Shown one piece after another: positions 56,560 to 64,000 of a DNA stretch of 64,000 nucleotides (position 1 is its first letter; every line of letters begins with the position of its first letter). Where the stretch lies: assembly GCA_944989445.1 (NCBI GenBank), contig CALYLW010000695.1, forward strand, positions 584,460 to 648,459. Reading direction: 5' to 3'. Origin of the DNA: Ampullaceana balthica (taxonomy: Eukaryota; Mollusca; Gastropoda; Lymnaeidae). Made by a program: the position numbers and the translations under genes. Below the pieces are notes generated by a model. That model was not told the DNA's origin. It saw only the letters and a program-made list of their open reading frames with translations, and searched no databases.

Positions 56560-57190
56560 TGGACAATAAAATTTTTAAGGGTTCTGAAAATTGGACTAAT
56601 TCTGAAGGTAAGCAGTCTTCGAAATCACTCCTGAACCTACATGTGGAAGAAAATCAGAAGCGCCGAGCCTAGTGCTCTTTATGGGTCTTCCCGGAAGACC
56701 CCCTTAGCCATCTGGCCACCAAAGGGACGTAACAGCTGAGGAAACCCCCCCCCCAAAGCAGTCGCTTCTGAAGCGGCCACCTGGGCATCCAGGCCATAGA
56801 GTCGAAGATGCCTCCCACTAAGTTGCCCTCACAAGGAGGTGGTGGAATTCCCTACTACGACCCGCTACCACTTTGGCGCCATCCCGGCAAAGCACACGGG
56901 TCTCCATGGCTAGGACCGCCGCAGACCGGGGGATCATCAAAGACCTACCTAGGGTGCAACCCCCACTGGAATGTTTCCTCAGAGCTGGCGTCCAATGCGG
57001 TCTTCGCGGCCCTTTTTGCTAATCCGTACTGGCGCTCCTGGCCCTAAACCGGCACCGCTCGATGGCGTTGCTAGTAAATTGAGGGGGGCGAACGGTTGCT
57101 TCGGATTTACTCGATCCCTTCTTCGAAATCACTTGAATGTTATTCCATTTACTTGGCTGCTGCCCATCGTGTGGCGAAAGTTCTGAGCTC
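56560..57190. other. GC-rich block inside the hAT, unassigned
   Basis: Markedly richer in G+C than its surroundings, with CCCCCCCC at 56747-56754 and frames of 70-80 codons on the plus strand. It could be the 5' part of a LINE or a SINE relative; I cannot match it. Confidence 0.35.
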
Positions 57191-57294
57191 AGTTACATCC
57201 ATGAGAAATTTGGCTTTCTTACAAACCTAACCTTAATCATTGACAAACTTTCTTAAGATTTAGGTATTTTTGGTAATCATTGACAAACTTTCTT

Positions 57295-57485
57295 AAGATT
57301 GAGGTATTTCTGGTAATCATTGACAAACTTTCTTAAGCCCTACAACATTGGTTAGGGGCATATAAATACATCCATGAGAAATTTGGCTTTCTGGCCGCTT
57401 TCTTACAAACCTATTTATATGCCCCTAACCAATGTTGTAGGGCTTAAGAAAGTTTGTCAATGATTACCAGAAATACCTCAATCTT
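57295..57485. repeat. perfect 73-bp inverted repeat (hairpin)
   Basis: Arms 57295-57367 and 57413-57485 are exact reverse complements; loop 45 bp. The left arm is the last of three direct repeats of a ~45-bp unit (AATCATTGACAAACTTTCTT). No terminal target duplication of its own was seen. Confidence 0.92.
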
Positions 57486-58249
57486 GAATTTTTGTCTCCA
57501 GGAGAATACTGTTTTGTTGATGTCCCTTTATCAAACTGACGCTTTCTTTTTTGTTTGATAGTATTGAAGATTGTTTACACTGTTTTTAACACGGACTTTT
57601 CCTTTCCTTTGTCTTCATAAGAATACAATTAAGAATGCTATTTTTTAACAAACTCAATGAGAGACTTCCTTTCTAAAATTGTTTCCCAAATTTCTAGTAA
57701 AATAACGACTTCCAGTTGTTCAATTTTCTTTAGAAATCCTTCTTCTTCAAGTCGGCAGTCACGTGGCTGATTTTCATTCGTTGCTAATTCTTCCAGTGCT
57801 GCGATATTCACATGGTATGAGTTATTAACAGACCTTACAGCATCATGTCAGGCTGACCATCTTGTGTCAGACAAGGCTTTGTTAGCATGTATCAATTTCA
57901 TATGTTTTTTAAGTACCTGTCAACGATGAGTAGATGCAACAAGTCGGGTATAAAGATTTTGCAGAAGACAAAAAAATCTGACCGCAGTAGGACAACCTGC
58001 TGCTCTTTTCCCAACCAAATTAAAGGAATGAGCTGTGCACGGCACATAATGAGCTTCAATGTACTTCTCACGAAGAATAGCCTGGTTTCCGTTATACTTC
58101 CTACTCATTTGCAGCATTGCCGTATGACTGTCCAAGGCATTTTCAGGGATTCGTACAAACATAATGGCCTGCATCTTTATTATACACTATAATTCATAAA
58201 AAGTTTGGGGACCCTTAAGTTATTGGGGGCTTTAGCCCGTTCAGCACCC

Positions 58250-58653
58250 CCCTTTTAATCGCCATAGGGGGGTCACGCATCTGTGACGATGGGATACGAG
58301 GAGGGGAGTGTTTAAGAAATGTGACGTCACATCAAAAACGCGAAATTTTAAATAAAAGTTCCACTTAAATATTTGATTGTTTACCATTTATTTAATTACG
58401 TTTTCAATGACTTAACGCGTGTTACGATATTACAGTGCAGACTTACCCTAAATACATATTTAAATGACAAAAAATATTTTCCAACATGTTAATTTTTATT
58501 GAGAAAATACGCCTTGGGGGAGGGGTGTCAAAGCTTTGTGACATCATATCGTAAAAAAGGTGTGGGGTCTAAGTTTTTGTGACAAAGTATGACGCTGGGG
58601 GAGGGTGGGGTAAAAATCGGCAACCTCGCGAGACGTCATTTATGGACGGCCCC
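58250..58653. mobile_element. degraded Harbinger-like MITE
   Basis: Right end GACGTCATTTATGGACGGCC CC matches the family. The left end is blurred (about 58250-58270). Internal G-run and TGTGACG motifs match the copy at 7458-7862. Confidence 0.6.
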
Positions 58654-58728
58654 TTCAGTCGTGAAGGGGTGACACCATGAGCTACCGCCCCGGGTGACAC
58701 CAACCCTAGTGACGCCTCTGTGTACTTA

Positions 58729-59440
58729 TACTTGCAAGTAATAAGTAATGTGCAGTATACTTTGTCTGCTTATTTACAAAACCTTTTAACATTTTTTTTA
58801 TTCCTGTATATCTTGAGATAATTGTGAATTAAAAGTAGAAAAAGGCCTCTAAGTAAAGTTAACTAAAAGTGTATTGTTTTAAAAATGATAATGAGAAATT
58901 ATCTTGAGTGCAGGATTTGATTTAAAATAGTTTACGCCAAACATGAAATTTCATTATTTCGAATCTTTGTATAAAAGCTTTGTCCTCTCTGTGTAATGAA
59001 CATCTACATCGGAAAATGTAATGAGATGGCCAGGAAATTCAGTTTGAAGTTCATTTTGCTGAATTTATTTAACATTTACTTGTTATTCATTAGTTTATCA
59101 TTTTTAAAAATATTTTTTGTGATTTAGAAATGTGGATTTTGTTTAATTTGTGGCTTATATTTTTCTCCTAAGAGATTCCGTTTAAATGTATCTCTCTGTG
59201 ATGAGCATCTGTAATAAATTGCCAAGGAAATTAACATCGTTCATTAGTATCAGAGTTGAACTAAATATCATTGATAAAGAGCTGGGATTAATTACTTTCA
59301 AATTGTGCTGTAAATGTTATTCAATGTTGTTGTTTTATTCCATGAGTAATTTTTATTTTTATTATTTTGCATCTGTTGGCTTAAACTTTCTCTTTTAACT
59401 TTTGTATTTCGGGGAATTTTAATTTTCATTGTTTCTTAAA
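58729..59440. other. non-coding stretch
   Basis: AT-rich, no domain in any frame. It may be the 5' flank of the hAT remnant that follows; 58985-59045 and 59180-59230 share a diverged motif (TCTGTGTAATGAACATCT / TCTGTGATGAGCATCTGT). Confidence 0.4.
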
Positions 59441-59531
59441 TTACAGAATGTCAGACCGAAAAAAGAAATGATCTGGTAGCCAGTTTAGGAAATTAAGATT
59501 AAAGGCAAAAGCATCCTTTAAAAAACAAGCT

Positions 59532-60071
59532 GTGGCTTTGGGAAAGTTTTTAAAAAGTACTTCTAGGCCACGTAAAAGCGAAGAGAATAAAGATGATTTG
59601 GACACCATTGAAGTTGAGGACGCCGTTGCTTCAACAGAGCAATGTTCATCAATTTCTGCATGCTCTTCTTACACACAGGTACATAGTCGTGTCAAGCAAC
59701 TAGAAGACAAAGAGGAAGGAACGAAAGAGGTAGAAAATGCATCGCATTTGCAGATGGAGACAGATGAAAATCGTCCAGATACTTCGGTTTTGAATTCTGA
59801 TCCAGGGCTGTGGTCTGAAAGTATTTCTGATGGAGAAGAATTTGTCCGGCGTCTCCTATGTACAACTTTGATTTCCCGTCGGTTCACATCAAACAACTAT
59901 AAAAGACATATTAGCAATGGAGAGAAAATCCACAGAAATTGGTGGGTGTATTCTGTAGCCAAAGATTCAGTTTTTTGCCTCTACTATAAACTTTTTGCAA
60001 CGGCGACCTCTTCTTCGTTAGCAGATGATGGGCATCTGGACTACTTACACAAATTAAAAAAAATTACATAA
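59532..60071 (+). pseudogene. hAT transposase N-terminal remnant
   Basis: An upstream MSDRKKK then a stop at 59469 shows the original start; the frame reads on SGSQFRKLRLKAKASFKKQA. Acidic linker, then HISNGEKIHRNWWVYSVAKD SVFCLYYKLF, a TTF-type zinc-finger signature. Confidence 0.78.
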
Positions 60072-60289
60072 TGTTTTTGTTCTGTTGTGATATGGTATGA
60101 GGTACTAAACCACGTCAATCCCATTAGTAAACTCGTGCAGAGCAAAAATTATTAAAATATATCATTGGCAATAAAACTTTTGGAAAGTTCAAAACATTTT
60201 TTTAAACAATTTGAGATGGACAATCACTTCCTTGCCATCCTTGTTGATGGTGGCAAAATGGCATCCGAAATAGATGCTGATAAAAAAAT

Positions 60290-60940
60290 GTGAGTCAATA
60301 CCAAGACATCGAGTTCGCCGGAAGAAAAGACAGTTTGATGAAAATCAGGATGAGCCAAGGAATTGATGCACAGGAAAAATACAAAATTGAAATCTTTTAC
60401 CACCTTCTTGACACTGCCATCAAATCTTTAGAACAAAGATTTCTTCAGCTGCAACATCACAACAGTTACTTCTGTTTTCTATATAATATATATGAACTAA
60501 AAGATGTCAGTTCTTCTATAATTTTGGAAAATTGCAAAGATTTAGAAACCATTTTAACTGATGGAGAATCATCGGATATAAATAGCAGGGAACTTTGTGA
60601 TGAAATATCAGTGGTGTGTTCTCTCTTGGAAAAAGATTTAGTGACTTTGGAAGTTTTGAAATTCATAACAAAAATGAATTATGCTCCAAACTTGAGCATT
60701 GCTTTAAGAATCGTACTAACTCTTCCAATAAGTGTTGAATCCGGGGAACGTAGTTTTTCAAAACTAAAACTAATTAACAACTATTTGAGAACAACAACGT
60801 CCCAAACAAGATTGTCAGACCTCACTATATTAGCAATTGAGTATGAACTTAGCAACGGCTTAGATGTTTCTAAATTGATTAAGGAATTACCTGAACTAAA
60901 TGTTAGTAGGAAAATAAATTGTCTGAAATACTCATATTAA
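60290..60940 (+). pseudogene. hAT transposase C-terminal remnant
   Basis: Reads RKDSLMKIRMSQGIDAQEKY, NLSIALRIVLTLPISVESGE RSFSKLKLINNYLR, TTSQTRLSDLTILAIEYEL: the hAT dimerisation domain. Open to its stop. The preceding catalytic region is missing. Confidence 0.87.
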
Positions 60941-60949
60941 TAAAGCATT

Positions 60950-61795
60950 TAAGCAAAAATTTATAACTAGTACTTTTGTTAATTACGAAGTTACAGTGTT
61001 GTTTTTTTTTGGTTTTTTTTACGTTTGCTAAAAATATTTTTAAAAGCCTTATACCCTTTGTTTAGAATACTATTATTGTAATTATATAAGGTAGCAATTT
61101 TTACTTTTGCACGGAGTGGTTCAAGGGCTAAGTCCGGCCCTGTTCTCCAGTAAGGAATCTGGCAGCTTTGTGTGTGTGTGTTTGTTGTGGATTTGATCTA
61201 GTTAATCACTGTTTTTATTTGTAATGGATTAAAGTTAAAGAATATTACCATTGAGTCTACTGTAATATAATGTTGACGCCAAGGACAATAAATTCAATCA
61301 ATAATGCATAATCAAATATTTAATGTTACTAACAACTACAACATTATAGCAGCATATAATTTCAAATAATAATGACCAAATTCATTAATAAAGACTTGCA
61401 TTTAATCAAATTACTTGCCCTACATAATATTTTCAAGAAAGCTTTTATTTGTTTGCCATGAGCATATTTTGTGTATTCTAATAAAGCTACTCTAAGTTAC
61501 AGAGGAGTTCTTAACACCGAACAATCCTTTTTTAATAAAAGGCAAGTTTCTGTCCTTTCTGTCCCGTCATCTATAGCGATTGGTCCCTCAAACACATATG
61601 ACTCCTACAGCCAATAATATTGAACACGTTTACGTCATTTACGCGGACTTTCAAAACGAGTTATTTTTGGTGCTGTATTTCTGCCAAGACTTTATTTTGA
61701 GTTATGTGCGTTGGGATTTATCTTATCTTATCTGTTTACAGACTTTCCTTCTATACAGAAGATTATTGCGTCCTACGCTTATCTATGGTTTGTGT
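60950..61795. other. hAT end, LINE scrap and dispersed repeat
   Basis: 61143-61210 is antisense LINE sequence like 62115-62175 (CTCCAGTAAGGAATCTGGCA). 61565-61665 is the reverse complement of 48065-48165 (ATTGGTCCCTCAAACACATA). No gene. Confidence 0.6.
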
Positions 61796-62836
61796 TTAGT
61801 CCTGCATTTTTATTAGAGATTTAAATGTTGATAAAGTGTTGGTTTTCCTGGATTCTTCAGGCAACCCATTCCACGCCCGAATTCCGGACGGGAAGAAGGA
61901 AAACTTGTATGTGTTTGTTCTTGCATACGGAATAAGAAAGGTGTTTTTATCCTTATGTCTATCTGAGGGTAGTATTAAGTTATCTTTGTGTTGTATTTCT
62001 AAATTAGAATTAATTGCTTTATGTATGATTACTACTTTGCTCTTGGTTCTTCTATCCTCTAGTGTTTCAAGGTTTAATGATTTATCTAATGGTGTTACTC
62101 TTGTCAGTTTCGAATATTCTCCAGTAATGAATCTGGCAGCTCTTTTTTGAATTTGTTCTAGTTTATCAATGTTTTCTTTGGTGGATGGGTCCCATACAGA
62201 AGATGCATATTCTAGTGCAGGTCTCACCAAAGTGAGGTAGCATTTTAGTTTTATATCTCTATTACATTTGTTAAAGTTCCTTTTTATAAAGCCTAAGGTT
62301 TTGTTTGATTTTTTAATAACTTCATTGACATGGGGATTCCATGATAGTTTCTCATTTATTAAGACTCCTAAGTATTTTGCATCTTTAGTTTTGGTCAGTT
62401 CTTTTCCATGAATGTAATATTTTGAATTTATTTGTTTCTTTTTCTTTGTTACTCTTAACAGTTGACACTTTTCTGGGTGGAAAGACATACTCCAGTTAGT
62501 TTCCCATTTTATCAATTCATCTAAGTCTTTTTGTAAAATTTTGCTATCTTGTTCTGATTTAATTGTTCTATAGATTATACAATCATCAGCAAATAACCTA
62601 ACTTTTGTACCTGTTGAGATGTTGTTGGGTAAATCATTTATATAAATTAAAAAGAGTAAGGGACCTAGCACAGTTCCTTGTGGAACTCCTGAGTTAACCT
62701 TTATTGGTGCAGATTTAGATCCATTAATTATTACAGTTTGCTCCCTGCCCAAAAGGAAGTCTTGGATCCAGTGATGTAAGGAACCTGAGATTCCAAAGTA
62801 GTTAAGTTTTTTAAGTAAATTTATAGCAAAGAGCAA
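61796..62836 (-). CDS. 5'-truncated LINE reverse transcriptase, frame intact
   Basis: 346 codons: LHHWIQDFLLGREQTVIING, VNSGVPQGTVLGPLLFLIYI NDLP, VRLFADDCIIY (catalytic FADD), CQLLRVTKKK, KYLGVLINEKLSWNPHV, VRPALEYASSVWDP and AARFITGEY. CR1/Jockey-like by its GVPQGTVLGPLLF and ALEYASSVWDP motifs. The endonuclease and RT fingers are absent because the copy stops at about 62838. No stop or shift over the remaining frame suggests a young insertion. Confidence 0.9.
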   Translation of the reverse strand: MLFAINLLKKLNYFGISGSLHHWIQDFLLGREQTVIINGSKSAPIKVNSGVPQGTVLGPLLFLIYINDLPNNISTGTKVRLFADDCIIYRTIKSEQDSKILQKDLDELIKWETNWSMSFHPEKCQLLRVTKKKKQINSKYYIHGKELTKTKDAKYLGVLINEKLSWNPHVNEVIKKSNKTLGFIKRNFNKCNRDIKLKCYLTLVRPALEYASSVWDPSTKENIDKLEQIQKRAARFITGEYSKLTRVTPLDKSLNLETLEDRRTKSKVVIIHKAINSNLEIQHKDNLILPSDRHKDKNTFLIPYARTNTYKFSFFPSGIRAWNGLPEESRKTNTLSTFKSLIKMQD

Positions 62837-62839
62837 AGA

Positions 62840-64000
62840 GCTCTGTTTCTACGAGTTATTTATTTTAACTATAATGAATAGTATTTTTGACGCGATGCAC
62901 ATATAATGCCGGTCGAGACGGCTGTTGGAGGGGAGTTACAACATGCCACCGAACGGTGGCGGAACGTCCTTGGACGGGCTTTGTTGCTCGTTAGTAATAA
63001 TGAAGGATGAAATTTCATTAATATAATAATTTAAAATGTGCATCTAACATTAAGTGTACACCGTCTCAACAATTTCTTGCCTTAATTAAACTTTGAAGCA
63101 CAAGACGCCACAAGAGGTTGAGTTCAAAGTTCAAAAGACACGAGAACGAAAATAGTAAGATTTTTAATTAAGAATTTATCTCTTTACGGTTGGAACTTTG
63201 ACATAGTTATTTTAAAATTGTCATTTTAAGTAAGGGCTAGCTATACTAACACCTAATTCATCTTTCTATTTTGTAAAGAAGTGGAGTTATGATCTATGTG
63301 AAGTTTTATAGCCCGGCGCCTGGGCTTGCCCCTTGCCTTGTAATCAAGCCTTGTTTTGTTTGTTGACTTCACTTATTAAATTTAGACTTTAGTAACTAAA
63401 CTAACTTATTATTATTTTATCTTATCCCTAATATAAATTAAACTATATATGGTAATACTGCAGTTTCTACACGTATAAGGTGACCAGATTTTTCGGGGGG
63501 GGGGCAAAGCGGGACGGGGCCCCATGGTAAATTAGTATTTACGTGGCCAAGATGGCGGCTAGTCATTTCCGGGCGGCCACCGTTGTTGCTAAGGCACGTG
63601 ACCCCCGGAAAGTAGTGCATAGCATTGGATTTTATGGGGGTGGGGGGAACGGGGAATCTCAAATTACCAGGGTTTTTAGAAAGGCGCCAAAATTGGAAAA
63701 CAGCGAAAAATACGACTTTTAAGAATGGGGTGGGGGGTCGGGGTGGAAATTCTTTAAAATGATGCTAAAATTTTAAGAACCTGCCGAGTTTGAAAAAAAG
63801 GAAAATATGCAAAAAATGAAGAAAAATATGGTACTCACCGGTCATGCATCAGAATCACGAAAATGGGGAGGATACAACTTTTTTATCACTTTTAAAACTT
63901 CTGCCACTTGGTCTTTCTTGCCACACGAGGTTCAAATAAATAGGAATTGAACTGTCCCTCCCCAGAACAGGTTCTCGTGGGCAGTTCATGTCTTTCTTAC
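62840..64000. other. non-coding end of window
   Basis: No gene seen. A perfect small palindrome GCCACCGAACGGTGGC lies at 62945-62960. 63478-63500 (AGGTGACCAGATTTTTC) resembles a DNA-transposon terminus (TGGTCACC type), followed by G-runs to 63760. No second end is visible. Confidence 0.45.

Larger units (their letters stand above)
56235..58190 (-). pseudogene. hAT transposase remnants (ZMYM1-like)
   Basis: 58174-57600 reads REKYIEAHYVPCTAHSFNLV G, PTAVRFFCLLQNLYTRLVAS THR and ALSDTRWSA, landmarks of DUF4371/ZMYM1-type hAT transposases. 56400-56235 reads LSLMSIEKEFVSLLSFIDLI E, the C-terminal tail. Between them lie insertions. Confidence 0.75.
54421..58720 (-). mobile_element. decayed hAT element with nested repeats
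   Basis: 4.3 kb. Ends CAGTGGCGTCACTAGGG and CCCTAGTGACGCCTCTG; 8-bp target duplications TGTACTTA (54413-54420, 58721-58728). Subterminal CCGCCCCGGGTGACACC is inverted at both ends. Carries minus-strand transposase pieces, two units of the AAATCCCTTATAT family, a GC-rich block and a long inverted repeat. Confidence 0.92.
59440..61142 (+). mobile_element. hAT remnant (TTF/ZMYM1-like), right end present
   Basis: Transposase N-terminus (59448-60071) and C-terminus (60290-60940) with the catalytic middle deleted. Right terminus GCTAAGTCCGGCCCTG ends at 61142. The left terminus was not found, so the start given is that of the coding remnant. It abuts LINE sequence on the right. Confidence 0.78.

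Noticed and set aside
56808..57186. Plus-strand frames in the GC-rich block as a gene
   Set aside because: Short, overlapping and without recognisable motifs, inside a decayed transposon.

Overview
The window is animal nuclear DNA: intron-split genes, AT-rich introns, dense tandem repeats and decayed transposons. It contains no rRNA gene, no functional tRNA gene and no CRISPR array. The repertoire (hAT, Harbinger-like, Helitron, a tRNA-derived SINE, several APE-type LINEs, a Gypsy-like LTR remnant) together with a megf8 orthologue suggests an invertebrate, possibly a mollusc. That taxonomic guess is inference, and no species is claimed.

The one host gene I can support is the N-terminal half of MEGF8 on the minus strand. 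I traced 20 exons between 44327 and 5749. Every splice phase joins the next (total 4446 nt, exactly 1482 codons). Domain order is signal peptide, CUB, two EGFs, a Kelch propeller, PSI modules, a MEGF8-type middle region, more PSI modules, a calcium-binding EGF, an EGF, two laminin-type EGFs, a second CUB and an EGF. This is the order of MEGF8, not of attractin. The second propeller, transmembrane segment and cytoplasmic tail must lie beyond the low end of the window.

The striking feature is the tandem repeats. Nearly every long intron of this gene holds a minisatellite, and at nine exon boundaries the repeat unit itself contains the end of the exon plus its splice site: donors of exons 4, 6, 15, 16, 19 and 20, acceptors of exons 4, 16 and 19. 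The intron 2 array abuts the acceptor of exon 3. Several units are multiples of three and open in the exon frame, so slippage between duplicated donors could add repeated residues to the protein. The same kind of amplification has hit transposon coding sequence here (62-bp and 25-bp arrays in a Helitron helicase, a 77-bp array in a gag gene), so the duplicating process is not specific to this gene.

Layout. 1-3985: decayed Helitron. 4510-44327: megf8 exons and introns. Intron 19 holds a hAT element with 8-bp target duplication. Intron 12 holds a decayed hAT transposon with a second hAT nested in it. Intron 7 (26530-36627) is a pile-up of a Gypsy-like remnant, a LINE fragment and a second copy of the intron-12 hAT splitting another LINE. 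44328-50543: upstream DNA with a dispersed inverted-terminus repeat family. 50827-53980: near-complete LINE with 11-bp target duplication. 54421-58720: decayed hAT with 8-bp target duplication and a perfect 73-bp inverted repeat. 59440-61142: another hAT remnant. 61796-62836: 5'-truncated LINE with an intact reverse-transcriptase reading frame. 62840-64000: no gene seen.
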